Of a DNA stretch of 64,000 bases, positions 21,323-33,414 are shown piece after piece. Position numbers and translations under genes: made by a program. Numbering within the stretch: the first letter of the stretch is position 1; the number at the start of each line of letters is the position of its first letter. The notes under the pieces were generated by a model. That model saw nothing but the letters and a program-made list of their open reading frames with translations. It had not been told where the DNA came from and did no database searches. This stretch comes from Plicaturopsis crispa FD-325 SS-3. Taxonomy: Eukaryota; Basidiomycota; Agaricomycetes; Amylocorticiales; Amylocorticiaceae. The DNA lies in contig KN832556.1 in the NCBI GenBank assembly GCA_000827205.1, positions 1,213,849 to 1,277,848 of the forward strand. Reading direction: 5' to 3'.

Positions 21323-23131
21323 TCAGCCTTCACGCACGACCTCCTCTACGGCCTCGGCAAAAATAGCCATGCCTGCCGACATCTCCTCTTGGGTGATGGT
21401 GAGAGATGGGATGAATCGAATGACCTCGTAGACGGATGTTGTGAGGATGTCAAGCCCCTTCTCGTGGCACCGCTTCGCGACACGCGAAGCGAGTCCTTTG
21501 GGAGCAGAGGGCAAAATGGCGGAATCGTATTCGGAGCCGGAGGGCGAAGCAAACTCGATACCAACCATGAGGCCTCGTCCGCGTACGTCGAGGATATGAG
21601 GGCCAACCACAGGGTTTTCGCGGAGTTTAGCTAGAGCAGCGAAGAGTTCCGCGGACCTACGGTACGGATATTAGAGGAGAAGAAAGACCACAAAGAAACT
21701 TTTAGATCGACATACCGGGCATTTACGTTGTCAAGGATGTGCTCTTCCCGTATGATATCGAGGACGGCAGCACCTGCGGCACAGCTAAGTACATTACCAG
21801 CGTATGTGCCACCCTTGTGGTCCCTGTGTGAGAATCAGCCTACCAGTTCAAGGAAATATAGCCTCACGAGGGAGCCCGATGGAAGTAAGTCGTTAAGTTC
21901 CGAGTTACAGGCAACCGCGCTGAGCGGCATTCCGTTGGCAATACCCTGCATATAGAGGTTAGCAAGCTATGAGCACCGCATGATCAGATGAGTATACCTT
22001 TGCAATAGCCAGTATGTCTGGTCGCACACCACTTTCTTCCGTGAAAAACATACGGCCGGTGCGCCCGAAGCCAGTTTGCACTTCGTCGATGATAAGCATG
22101 ATCCCATGCTTGTCGCAGACGGCCCGTAATCCGTGGAGGAATGCTGCAGGTGCAGGCACATATCCGCCCTCACCAAGGATTGGCTCAACAAGAATGGCGG
22201 CGGTGTCACTCGGTGCAGATTGCTGAGAAAGCACAAGATCGAGCTGGTAAAGCGATTTCTGAGTAACCTCCTCCTCAGACGCCGATCGCGGTAAACCGAG
22301 CTGGTGCCAGTACGGAAATGGAATCGCAAAGACTCCCGGCTATGACGAGTGGATTCTTAGTTCGATAGAAAGAACCATTCTTAGTATAAATAGACGGACC
22401 ATGAGAGGACCGAATCCAGCGCTGTAGATAGTCTTGCTCTTCGTGACCGCCATGGCTCCATAGGTTCTGCCGTGGTACCCACCTGGACAATGTATTGAGA
22501 AAAAAACACGGTTGTAATTTATGATACAATGGTATTACCTTGCATACCGATGATATTTTGGCGACCGGTGAAGATACGAGCCATTTTCAGGGCATTCTCG
22601 ATCGCCTCACCCCCAGTAGTAGCCAAGAAAATCCTATCCAGGGACGGATGAGGCATGACTGGAACCAATTTATTGATGAGACGGAGCTGTGGCTCGTTAT
22701 AACCTCCACCGATCTCCGGGGAAGCAAGCTATGATCAGCTAAAAGAAGAAGAAACGTCTCGGAAGCGAGGACATCTACCTGTAAATGTATCCCTTTTCCT
22801 GCCTGCTCCTTTATGGCGGCAGTGACCTTAGGATGGGTTTGACCTGAGAAGTATTGTGCATTTTCGCCGATGTCAATATATCACTCGAGGAGTGTTGTAT
22901 GGAAATATGCTGACCGAGGTTTGTAACAGCAATACCACACGTAAAATCCAGTACGCGTGTTCCGTCAATATAATTGAGGTACGCGCCAGATCCTCCCGTC
23001 AGGATGCCCTCGTTCGCTCTGGCAATGCCTTTGGAAACATGCTTTTTTGCGGACTCGAGGAGGAGGAGCTCGTCGGAAGCAGAAGTAGCCATGGCTCTCT
23101 TGGGCTGGTGTAGGTCGGAAGATTTACCCAT
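21323..23131 (-). CDS. Class III PLP aminotransferase, 4-aminobutyrate aminotransferase-like
   Basis: Minus-strand multi-exon gene from MGKSSDLHQPKRAMATSASD; the second ATG, at 23092, is an alternative start. Landmarks in order: GGSGAYLNYIDGTRVLDFTC, GQTHPKVTAAIKEQ, the cofactor-binding block AAILVEPILGEGGYVPAP and IMLIIDEVQTGFGRTGRMFF, and the Schiff-base lysine in DILAIAKGIANGMPLSAVAC. DHKGGTYAGNVLSCAAGAAV and the small C-terminal domain (DVRGRGLMVGIEFA) follow. It would transfer the amino group of GABA or a similar omega-amino acid to a 2-oxo acid. The AK-G-IANGMPLSA context fits GABA transaminases better than ornithine enzymes. No strong mitochondrial leader is visible, so it may be cytosolic. 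Its 3' end lies 284 bp from the transposon's right end. Confidence 0.82.
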
Positions 23132-23259
23132 GTGGATATGCGATGCGCTAGGACGAAGCGGGTAGGATTGTCAGTAATTATAACGACTCGATCTCGTCGA
23201 GGAAACTGTGCGCTCACGATGTATTCTGAGATTGGGGTAGGGCGGAAGGGGCGATGCAA

Positions 23260-24523
23260 AATTTTGCGGTGTGCTGTACGGACTTGTTGCTAGCTTTGCG
23301 GAATGCTCGACTGAGCATAACGGGGGGGGTGATGGTGGTGGTAGCGGGAAGAAATGTAGCGAGGCCGCTTCGAGGACTCGACGTCAGGACATGCAGACTC
23401 AGGGGCTCAGCATCTAAGCGAGTTAAGCGAACGGAGATCGTTGGCCCTCGGCTATTTTCGGCAAGGTCCTCGGCAGTCTCGCGTAGTCAAGTCTCGCGTA
23501 GATTTCTGTTCGCCGACATCGCTTATCTTCAATTCGTTCTACCAACGTTCTACTTACGAGGCATTTCAGCGTAAATGTCTCTACCTGTGATATCTTTTAC
23601 TTTCTCCTAAAACCGAGTGCTCATTGAACAGCTCGCAGCAAACTCACGCCAATCACAAACGCGGCTGAGTTTGTGTGCCAGGATGGGTGGTCGATTGCTT
23701 TACTTGGCGATTCACTGGCACGGAAGGATCCCCGCGGTGCAGCAGCGTCCGTTGATTCTACTTATGTAGTTGTCAACGTTCGCTAATTCTTCGCGACGGG
23801 ATGAGATTCTCACAGGGCAATTGGATACGCGGTCAGAAGCGTAGCCTCGGGCCGCGTGCCACCTTAATACGATGTCACGGATCCGTCGCCTGTGCCACCC
23901 TCTGTTAGCGTCTTCTCGCAGAGACCTCAAAGGCAAGAATTTGCACGTCTCATTGCGCAATCTCGTTCCACCAGCTTACGCTTGTATGTCCCAAAGTTTG
24001 ACGATTTTTCACCGCACGACTGGGATGCGACACCATTAACGCTCCTCAATACCGCTTCGCTCGTCGCGGTGTGTTGCCGTACCCGTGGTGGAATGAATTT
24101 ACAGTACCGCAACAGACTTGACAGACCAAACAATATCACCAGGTTCGCCCAAGCCGTCGTTTCGAAGTCGAAGTCGGATCCTTCGAAAGACGCACGGTTA
24201 TAAGTACTGCCACCATTGCCCCATTCTGTCCATACGTTCCCTTCACAAAGCGAACGTCGGCGCTTGAGCGACGTAGGTCATATCGGTGATATTTCCAAAG
24301 CAAGGTCGTATGAGACGTGGGGGCACGTTCTAGTTACATGTCGATGTATTAAGTAACGCCTTCATTGCGACGCTTATATGTGTTGTGGCTTTCCTGAGAG
24401 TTAGTCGGAGCAAGACTGCGAAACACCCTGAGCTTCTAAAGATCTCAAGGCACTCTCCGAACCTATATGTAGATATGCGCATTGAGGATGGTCCGTGAAA
24501 TGTATTACATGCATACGTGAGGT
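23260..24523. other. Intergenic, no gene seen
   Basis: About 1.26 kb. Short open frames on both strands (for example 23892-24203) lack motifs and splice partners. I see no tRNA or repeat. It probably includes the aminotransferase promoter and the allantoinase 3' UTR. Confidence 0.5.
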
Positions 24524-26175
24524 TTACAGCAAGATCCCCCTGGGGACTGCACCGTCGAAAGCTGTGGCTCTCGTGTACACTTCGCGACCCCGAAGGAAGG
24601 TCGTCTCGACAACACCGTACAGAGTCATTCCTTCGTACGGGGAGAGCTTATTCTTGAAGTTGAGAGATTCTTTGGTCACCTGAAGCCCACCTCCGTCAGA
24701 CGTTGCACGAATAAGCGAAGGATAAGCATACCGTAAACTCCGCTCGGGGATCCCAGATCACGATGTCTGCATCATGGCCGACCTTCAGCTGTCCCTTTCT
24801 ATCCTCTAGCCCTGCGTGCTTTGCAGTCTTCACGCATGTCCAGTCGACGATGTGGTTGATAGTCGCCCCGCGTTTTCGCCCCTCCGTCCAGAGCAAGCTC
24901 AGTCCCAGCCCGAGTGTGCTTATCCCGCCCCATGCTTTCATGATATCGCCATCGCTCATGTTCTTGAGGCCCGCCACACAAGGACTGTGATCGGATACTA
25001 CACAGTCGATAACACCAGTCTGTAAGGCCGTCCATAGCTCATCCCTGTTCGGTGTTTCTCGGATCGGAGGACAGCACTTGAAATCGGGGCGGCCGTGGGG
25101 TATATCGTCGGCGGACAGACAGAGATAGTGAAAACATGTCTCTACAGTCAAGTCCAGGCCTGAGGATTTCGCAGCACGAACAAGAGGGAGTGCAGAAGAG
25201 GCCGACAGATGAACTATATGGCAACGCAAGTCTGGGTATGTACGTTGCAGAGATGTTATGAGCGCAATAGCATCCGTTTCCAGTTTTTGCGGCCGCGACC
25301 CCAGGAAAGTAGAGTAAGCAGTAGGGTCTTCGTGTCCGTGCGCCTGACCAGCTCCGGAAGAGTCATCGAGCTCGGCGTGGAAAAGCAAAACGGTAGATCC
25401 GCCCTGTGTAATTGAATTATCGAGTCAGACCCCGGCACAGCAGCTACAGCCCCATTTCGCACCTGAAGCTCTTTCATAGACTTGACCAAATCGTCTTTAG
25501 TGACACATGGGAACTCCTGGTCAAGCGTCAATAGGTGCTCTACGCGAGGTTCTTGGCCCACAGACCTCAACGCCACTCTCGATGAGAAAGCATTTGAAGC
25601 CCTTGACTCCAGCGTCTACCAACGGTTTGAGGTGCGGCTGTGGAGTCGTGCTTGTTCAGATGCTTGCGCTTTAAACAGTACATGTGGCGCAGAAAAAATA
25701 CTTCATTTCCAGGAATTACGCCACCCCAGAACGCGACATCCGTCCAGCACTGGCCAAGGGCGGCTTCACGCTTGGACCGGAGGTGATCGACAGTGGTCGT
25801 CGGTGGAATGGAATTAAGTGGCATATCTACCACGGTAGTGACGCCTCCAGAGGCCGCAGCTCGTGTGCCTGTCCAGAAGCCCTCCCAATCTGTGCGGCCA
25901 GGTTCGTTGAGATGAACATGAGCACTAAGTGATACGTTGATTGGTCAGATCCGGATATATGCTGTTTGCTACGCACTCGACTAAGCCTGGCAGGATAAAG
26001 TTATCGCCTGCATTTATCTGTTGGACATCCTGATCATCATCCCCGAGGTGCACGCCGAGTTGTATGTCTGCGATCTTCCCTGTCGTCGTATCGACGATGA
26101 TGGTCGCAGGCTGAGGAGAATCGTAATCCGGCAGGACCACGTTATTGCTAGTAAGGATAAGTGTTTTTGACGCCA
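24524..26175 (-). CDS. DAL1: Allantoinase
   Basis: Cyclic amidohydrolase that opens the allantoin ring to allantoate in purine-nitrogen use. Minus-strand, several exons, from [21 protein letters not shown] short intron precedes the metal-binding [20 protein letters not shown], and [16 protein letters not shown] follows. The carboxylated-lysine region is [12 protein letters not shown]. Further metal ligands lie in [24 protein letters not shown] and CVVSDHSPC. The tail is [20 protein letters not shown], then [29 protein letters not shown] distinguishes allantoinase from dihydropyrimidinase. About 480 residues, standard length. Dal genes are usually derepressed by nitrogen limitation. The GABA transaminase gene next door is also a nitrogen-catabolic function, though no shared control was seen. 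Confidence 0.9.
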
Positions 26176-26319
26176 TCGGTAGTTCGGAGGTGAGGGTAGA
26201 AGGAGAAACTTGTGGCGTTAGTAGGTAGGTAGGCAGGCGACGCGTCCGCGTCGAGATCGTATCACGACTTTCTGCATCGAGGTGATCCGGTCTTTCAAAA
26301 TCTACCACCAGTCACTACT

Positions 26320-26886
26320 TGGTCACTACCACCAACAATTTACATGCAATTCCACCTAATGGCACATCGCGACACGGGTGTAAATATCTGCTATCACGGA
26401 TAAGTATAGATACTGCTTCCTTTCTATCTGCGTGTTTGTCTAACCATATACGAACGACCATAGGCATACTAGCGGATACAGGTCCTGGTCATTCACCGAC
26501 GCACCTACTGGCAACTTTGGCATTCAGGACCTCAAGCTAGACGCGCATTTCCGTCGACCATTCATATGCTTGCGTCTACTCGTCTCCTACACTGGAGATT
26601 CCGGATCAACGGGTAGTCCTGGAACTAGTGAGTGCGACTGCCATTATCCATTGATGATCTGTGTCTGTCAAGGTCGTACTAGGTAGTGCTCCCAGGGACC
26701 GTATCGCCGCACTGTATACGTACATGACCACATATTTTTGGCACGGTTCATTTGCTGCCATCTGGGCAGCTTCTACTGAAGCTCTACTATGCTAGACTTC
26801 TTCCCTCGTGCCAGACTGCTCAGTGAGGGCTATCAGTCTTCACCTCTGTCGACGATCTTCTACCGCAGCCCAGCTCACGAAGATAT
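26320..26886. other. Intergenic between divergent allantoinase and Yippee genes
   Basis: About 570 bases likely to hold both promoters. No convincing site could be singled out. Confidence 0.45.
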
Positions 26887-27417
26887 ATGCATATCTCGAC
26901 ACCCAATCTTGCGGAGGAGAGTTATGTCGTAGGAGGCGCAGGAGGATTTGATCCCCAGCTTACGCCCGTTCCCAAAAATCCCACCCCGGGGTCACTGCAT
27001 TGCAAGATTTGTTCCAACCGTGTAACATCCAACCAACACCTTCTGTCTCAGGTGAGTCCCGCCAAGACACGGTTTGAGGCCTTCGTATCTAACGATACGC
27101 AGGCTTTCCGGGGTTACTCGGGAAAAGCAGGGCTCTTCTCCGACGTGTAGGATGTCCCTTCCTCTTTCACATGGACCGTGACCTTATCTTCCCGTCCTTT
27201 TTACAGCACCAATGTGACCCTCGCCGAACCTGCCATACAGCTTATGGTAACCGGTGTACACACCGTGCAGGATATCTCGTGTGTTCTGTGTGCTACACGC
27301 ATAGGGTGGAAAATTCTCATCGCGCACGACTGGTCAGAAAAGTGGAAGGAAGGGAAATTCTTGCTTGAGCTTGAACGCCTTCAACGCGAACAAGGTTCGC
27401 AAACTGGTCGCAGTTAG
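26887..27417 (+). CDS. Yippee-family zinc-binding protein
   Basis: Three exons encode about 139 residues. Exon 1 (from MHISTPNLAEESYVVGGAGG) carries the first zinc pair, HCKICSNRVTSNQHLLSQ. Intron 1 follows (gtgagt...cgcag), then AFRGYSGKAGLFSDV. Intron 2 (about 27119-27208) leads to the last exon, with TNVTLAEPAIQLMVTGVHTV, the second zinc pair CVLC, IGWK, and EGKFLLELERLQ. Order and spacing match the Yippee/Mis18-like beta-tent fold. The family is conserved in eukaryotes with nuclear, centrosomal and GID-ligase-associated members. The role in fungi is mostly unknown. The extra N-terminal 35 residues are not conserved in the fold. Confidence 0.88.
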
Positions 27418-27851
27418 CCCGGAGCCGACCCCGCCTTTTACTGCTCCCTCTTGGCCAGACCAACCCTCACACGAATTTCTCCGGTGGGCGGTGTAACTGG
27501 CTGTTAGAGCCTTGCAGGCAGTATACCCCCGGGATCATCGTACTTGGTATGTGTATCTCTCCGCCTGTCAAGATAATATCGACGCTTAATCGGCCCCGTC
27601 TAGCATGGACAGTCACTTGCACTACGCCGTCGCGGCATGCATAGTCTAGTTCTATTATTTTACTTTGTAGTGTATTTCTAGCATACCGGTAAGCAGTACT
27701 TAGATGTGGGTGTACTCGATTTCTTGTCCATGAGTACATAGCGGACGATCTAGATTGCTTTGTATGTCCACGTGCGGTGCCTTTGATCATTCATGTGCAT
27801 GAACCGCCAAAAACTAAAGTCTCTGTAACTTAATCTGCTTGTACAGCTACG
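27418..27851. other. Intergenic, no gene seen
   Basis: About 430 bases, with no motif recognised. Likely the promoter and 5' UTR of the TBC gene. Confidence 0.45.
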
Positions 27852-30381
27852 ATGGCTACAGAAGAGAGCACTGTAGTTCCCCCAGTAACGCCCGCAACGA
27901 CCAAGAAGACTCCAGACGCCGCGTCTCCTACCCTAGACGCCTTGCTTTCACCGCAAAACACCCACTTCGAAGGCAATCTGCCCAAGCACGAATCAGTCGC
28001 AGAGTCCGATTTCAATGATATCGTGCTTGACGAGGCGAAGCCACCGCTGCATCCGCAGGAGAAGGAGCCCCATCGATCACTCGACAAAAACAGCACGCGT
28101 TTCAATGGCTCCGTGCTCGACGAGGTGAAGGAGTCCGAGCAGGCGCCGACGCAGGAGCAGGAGCCTGGTACGGAGCCGAGTACGCCTTTCGACGAAGATA
28201 GTACGCGTTTCTCGACCGTACCGCTCTCTGCCCGCGAGAGCGTCGGAAGTTCGTCTTCGAATGCTGCAATCATATCTCCTCGTAACTCGCTCGGTGACGC
28301 GACGAGTGCCCGTTCCAACGACGAAGACGAATTCATGACGAGCACGAATAAGAGCACGCACAGAAAGACCATGTCGGCATCTAGCACGCATTCTGCTAGC
28401 AATGCTCCCTTCATATTACAGCGACTGGACCTGCAGAACGGAGACAAGAGACAAAGTGTTGATGGACAGAACAGAATTCAGGAGGAGTTCGTGCGGAAAC
28501 AGGCTGAACGGCAAGAGGAGAAGGAGAATGCATTGAACGGGGCTATAGACTGGGGTGCGTAGACGCGTGCATACCTTTAACTTTCGCTGAACAGCATACG
28601 TGACATGCAGATTTTTGGGGAGCGGTGATTTCTGGTCAGTCTGATTGATTTCGCGCACAACCTCTTTCCTCTTATGTTATGCACCAGACTATCAAAAGTT
28701 CGCATCCGAGCGTCCGGAGGAATTGGCTCGGGCCATTGAGAGGGGGATACCACACACCCTGCGGGGCATGATGTGGCAGCTCATGTACATTATTTCCCAT
28801 ATACTCAATGAACTAAACTAATTCGTCACCTACTACTCTTAGGTCAGTAGCCAAGGATCCAGAGCTCGAAGCCTCGTACTTGAAGCTATTGAAGGAGACG
28901 AGCCCACACGAGAAAGCCATCACTCGCGATCTTGGACGGTGCGTGCCATGTTGAGACTACGCTACACTTTTATCGAAGCGTGTCCTGGCGTAGGACATTC
29001 CCACACCATGATTATTTCACGGATGGCCAAGGCATCGGACAGGAGAATTTGTTCAATGTCTTGAAGGCATACTCATTGTATGACCCGCAAGTGGGCTACT
29101 GCCAGGGATTGCCATTCATAGTCGCGATTTTGTTATTAAATGTGCGTCCTACCTATATAATCGCGCTGCCTGAGCTTACCTTCTTGCAGATGCCTGACGA
29201 AGAGGCATTCTCGCTTTTAGTGAGACTCATGTACTCATACGACTTGCGAGGACATTTCCTTCCGGAAATGCCAAAACTCCAATTACGCCTCGTGAGTTTC
29301 CTTCCCTCTACAGTCTTCAATCTTGCTCAGTATGCTCTAGTTTCAGGTAAATCTTGTATCTTGGTATCCCAGACGAAAACAGATCCGTGACGCTGAGACA
29401 GTTCGACCGGTTAATCGAAGAAATACTGCCCGTTTTGAACGTCCACTTCCTACGGCAGGGTGTGAAGTCAAGCATGTTCTGTTCTCAATGGTTCCTCACA
29501 TTGTTTAGCTACCGGTAAGCGATTCTTTCACTTTCGAATATATCCCAAGACCCTGACACGCGCCTAGATTCCCTTTGGACATCGTCTTCCGAATATACGA
29601 TAACTGTCTAGCTAGCGGCATCGAGGCTATATTTGGGTTCAGCATAAACCTTCTCCACAAAAACGAGGATATTCTTCTCCAACTCAAATTTGACGAGATT
29701 CTCGCATTTATGAAGAACCGCGTGTTCGACAAATACAAGGTCAGTTGAGTTCCCTCCTGTGCGAATATGCCACTGATTTCGGATCGCTAGATCTCCGCTG
29801 AGGGCGAAAAGGAAGCGTACGATGTGGACGAGTTCGTCAAAGACGCCGTCGCCCTCCGAATAACTCCCTTCATGCTGGATTCTTACGCGCATGAATACGA
29901 AGAACTCATCCGTGCACGCGATGCGCATACCCTCGAAATGGACAAATTGCGAAATAGCAACCGCAACTTAACCGCTCAAGTGTATGTTTGCCATCTATCT
30001 ACAAGTCATGGCGTAGCCTGCTTATGTCTGTCCCATTCTAGAAAGGATCTTGAGAATAGCTTAGCACAGCTCAACGCTGAACACGTTGATGTCCTGGTAC
30101 GCACATCTTACCTGCACTCCGTTTTCATCTAACCAACGTTGACCCTATTAGAACCAACTGGTGATGGCACGGCTAAAGAAAGAGGAGATGGAAGGGGAGC
30201 TCGTGCGATACAAGCTTCTGTGAGTATCCTGCCATGCCTTCGACAGCCTGCTATGACTTACCCTGCCAATAGTTACGCGGAAGCGATGCACCAGAACGCC
30301 GACGCCCTCTCGTCGCACCGGCTTTCGCAAAATACATTGGGAAGCAGGGCCAGCCACAGCTCGAAGGCGTCCAAGGGATGA
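27852..30381 (+). CDS. TBC-domain Rab GTPase-activating protein (Gyp5/EVI5-like)
   Basis: Multi-exon. Exon 1 is a disordered acidic/Ser-rich N-terminus (MATEESTVVPPVTPATTKKT), with repeated DSTRF and SEQAP-like segments. The TBC domain starts around IDWGFWGAVISDYQKF, then GIPHTLRGMMWQLM. The arginine finger is in ITRDLGRTFPHHDYF (IxxDxxR) and the glutamine finger in PQVGYCQGLPFI. SSMFCSQWFLTLFSYRFPLD and RIYDNCLASGIEAIFGFSIN continue the domain. The C-terminus is a coiled coil (EELIRARDAHTLEMDKLRNS; KDLENSLAQLNAEH). TBC followed by coiled coil is the EVI5/Gyp5 layout, acting on Ypt/Rab GTPases of ER-Golgi and exocytic traffic. Exons join in frame throughout. About 640 residues. Confidence 0.88.
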
Positions 30382-31003
30382 AGCACTCATTGGATTCGGG
30401 ATATTTTAAGGGAGATATTATTTCATCGCACTGCTGCTTTCGATCGCATTCATCATCATCACATCTTGCATACCCGTACCAGGACCGCACGCGCCATTCC
30501 CTGTATCTTCCTCTACCTATACTATAGATCATGTACATTCGCGTTATTTTTTGAGCGGGATCTTCCATGGAATGACGACATACTGTCGATAGCACCTAGA
30601 GATCGTAGACTGCTATGCTCTGAGTGAGTGCTTGCAAAATGCGTGTCGTATTCGTCTAGCTCGTTTAATGCGTGGTAAGTATGTAGTCGGCGCTAACAGA
30701 CCAAGATTGCTGTCGTCTCGCGCAACTACTTATATAGATGTTAAACATGGAAGCGATAGGTATTTCGATTGGCATGCAGCCTCGAAAAAAACGGCAGCTT
30801 GCCGAATGCCACCTTCATCTGCATTCACGAACTCAGGCTCGCCGCAAACGCATTCAGGGATCGAGAATGAAGCGACGGGGACTGCATAGGCGATAGCAAC
30901 TCCATCGTAGGTGAGGGACGATAGGAAAGCCGCGAGGGACTGTTTCAAGCGCAAGGCAACATATGTCAGTCCTCACGAAAGCAGCAAAATATAGGTCCGC
31001 TTA
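30382..31003. other. Intergenic between convergent genes
   Basis: About 620 bases at the convergent 3' ends of the TBC gene and the RNase H1-N gene. A minus-strand open frame at 30730-30954 (SLAAFLSSLTYDGVAIAYAV) has coding-like character but could not be joined in phase to the gene upstream of it. Confidence 0.4.
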
Positions 31004-32764
31004 CTACATAGCGTCTAAGGGGACTGCGGTCCTCCTGCCCATAGGGGACCGAGGATCATCTTGGGAAAGTTGCGTAACGGGCCTCGCGTGCGCCGGAGAT
31101 AAACCGAAATGAGGGGAGTCGCGCAGGCGCTGTGAGCTTCCTGTGACGGATTGCTCTGGCATGTAGGGCCGAACGGTAACGACGAGCTGGCCTTCTGGCA
31201 TCTCCCGGAGACAGTGGTGGCACGAGATAGGGATGAGGCTTTGCATGAACGTGTCGGGATGGGATGATGTCGAGCTAGGAGGGAACCGCACGGAACCCAT
31301 CTGACTCGCTGAATCATTTGGAAGGTCGTACGTGTCGCTCGCAACCTCACGATGACTACGCGACGGTTCCTCGTCATCATCAACGTCGGGATAAGACGGG
31401 GCTGACGTCGGGGTGTGCACAGAAACATGGCGGATCGGCGATGCTCCCAAGTCACTGTCAGCATCCGTATCGTTGCGAGTTGTCTCCGAGTCGGAGAGGG
31501 TGTGTTGCTTGGATGTTGCACGAGAAGCAGGCGTCGATGCCCGGTGTTCAACATCTTGACGGGCGCTACGACCATTCATCCTCACATATTCACTCATTGA
31601 CGGCGAGCCCGGATCTGTTGGCTCTCTTTGTGTTACTTCCGTTGGCGGTGAAGACGAGGTCGATATTGACGCAGGTCGCTGCTCTGCACGCCAGCGCGAT
31701 ACGTTGATACCGGGCGAAGGAATGACAGAAATTCCCGGAGACCGTTGCACGTCACTAAGCCTGGAGACGCGTATCTTCGACGTGCTGGACCCCGCCACGC
31801 TTCCTGGGGAATGTGTGGGGTTTCCCGTCCCCTTCTGCATTACAGCTGATTCGATGAGGGCGCGTCGTTGCTTTGAGCCATCTCTCGGAATGTAGTGACC
31901 ACCGTCAGAAGGGACGACGTAGGTGACAAGGGTATCGGGGGGCGTCATACGAGAGGACTTAGGAGTCGCTGGTGCACCACGGGGTGTACGGTCGTGTGCG
32001 GGAACCTGCAAAATACTCTCGGGTTTCACCCTGGAGGAAGCTGGAGCCCTCGCAGGGCCCGCACCTGTGCTGTTGTGGTAGATTTTTTTCGCAGAGGGAG
32101 ACATGACGTTGGGCTCGGTAGCTGCATGTCGAAGCCGTTGCGATTCTTGAGGCTGTTTCTCGCGGGCCCTGGATGTAGCATGGTTTGCAGGATTTTTGGT
32201 GGTGCTGGAATCACCCCGGCGACTAGCGTTGTCGCGCACGCGGGACTGCAGTCTCGCCTGTTCAGGCTCTGTAGCGGAGCGGCGAAGAGGCTGTGCCTTC
32301 GGTTCAGCCTGACCAGCGTGTTTCTTGCGCGCTACCGCGCTGGTAGTAGGGCCTGGCGTGCGCATCACCGCGCTCGCTCTCTCGCTTGAAGGTGGTGGAG
32401 GACTGCGCTCTCTTCCACCCTCATTACCGGTGACTGTAGGACTGGACGGAGGTGAATCCAGATATCCAAGTGCCTTGTTGTAATAATACACCGCGTCTGA
32501 TTCTTTGACGAAGCTCTGGTGAATGGCACCTGGAACACCTTGTACTTGCGGCGCAGCCTCAGTCCTACACAATTCGACGTCGGTCAGGATTGCATCGCGT
32601 AAATTTGGCATAGATAAAGGATATTTTCCGCGCGACGACTGCAGACCTCCAACGCGTTTGAACTACCCCAAAGTTCAACCATGATGAACGTCTGAAACTC
32701 ACCAACTGTCGTAAATGCCCGGGCATTTGCCGTCCGTCACCACATACCATTTCTTCTTGGCCAT
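31004..32764 (-). CDS. RNase H1-type N-terminal domain (viroplasmin-like) with a long disordered tail
   Basis: Exon 1 (32764-32703) encodes MAKKKWYVVTDGKCPGIYDS. A 138-nt intron (32702-32565) joins it in phase to WTEAAPQVQGVPGAIHQSFV and YYYNKALGYL. Together these form the small alpha/beta hybrid-binding domain found at the N-terminus of eukaryotic RNase H1 and in caulimovirus transactivator (viroplasmin), which binds RNA-DNA hybrids or dsRNA. The next 480 residues are Ser/Pro/Arg/Thr-rich and disordered, with several KSSR and RRSATEP-like basic patches, and no RNase H catalytic DEDD motifs. A CHHC pair (ISCHHCLREM) sits near the end. It probably binds nucleic acid without cutting it. The function is unknown. 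Confidence 0.75.
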
Positions 32765-33414
32765 CACAACGAAAAAGACGAGTTGTGGCTTGCTTCAATG
32801 CTACGGTTCAGCGTTGTGCGGTTGTGCGTATGGTACGGGTTGTGGTGAGCAGAGGCAACGAGCGAGTTGATAGAAACGCGCCTTCATTACGCGTTTGAAT
32901 GTGGCTTCTCATGGTTCTTGAACTGATGCACATCGCCCGCCCCTGCCTCGCGCCGTAAACGACGATAGCGCGTTCAGAACATACCGTGGTACCAAGGTTG
33001 AAGAAGATTTCAGAATCAATATAAAGTCGCGATTGAACCGCTGAATGACAGTATGAACTGCAGGTAACGACTTGAAAGTAAGGAGGTGTGTATGATTTCA
33101 TAACGGAGTGCATGGCAAACAGAGGGGCAAACGCAGATAGCACTGAGGAGTTTTGCATAAATCCGACATACGTATGTACGTCGATAGCCTCGAGGATAGG
33201 AAGATGTTGGCAGGAAGCTGTCTAATAACTTGACTTGGTCGGAAGCTGCCACGATCAGCTTCGCGTCCCATGGCGCGTGCTCGATATCTAGGAAACCGCA
33301 AAAATCCATTAAATTATTAACACCATGGCATGCCCATACCGAGGACAAGTCGACCTCCCCAGTCGCAGTAGACTACTTTCACTAACCCGTACCTCCGAGC
33401 GCGAAGGCTCGTTA
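32765..33414. other. Intergenic / UTR, no gene seen
   Basis: About 650 bases. The minus-strand frame at 33016-33348 lacks motifs and codon regularity. Probably the 3' UTR of the Atg27 gene and the promoter of the RNase H1-N gene. Confidence 0.4.

Noticed and set aside
30730-30954. A last exon of the RNase H1-N gene
   Set aside because: No donor and acceptor pair joins it in phase with the exon ending at 31004. Left as unassigned sequence.
32095-32389. Plus-strand frame at 31895-32389
   Set aside because: Antisense shadow of the disordered, Ser/Arg-rich RNase H1-N protein. It has no motifs.
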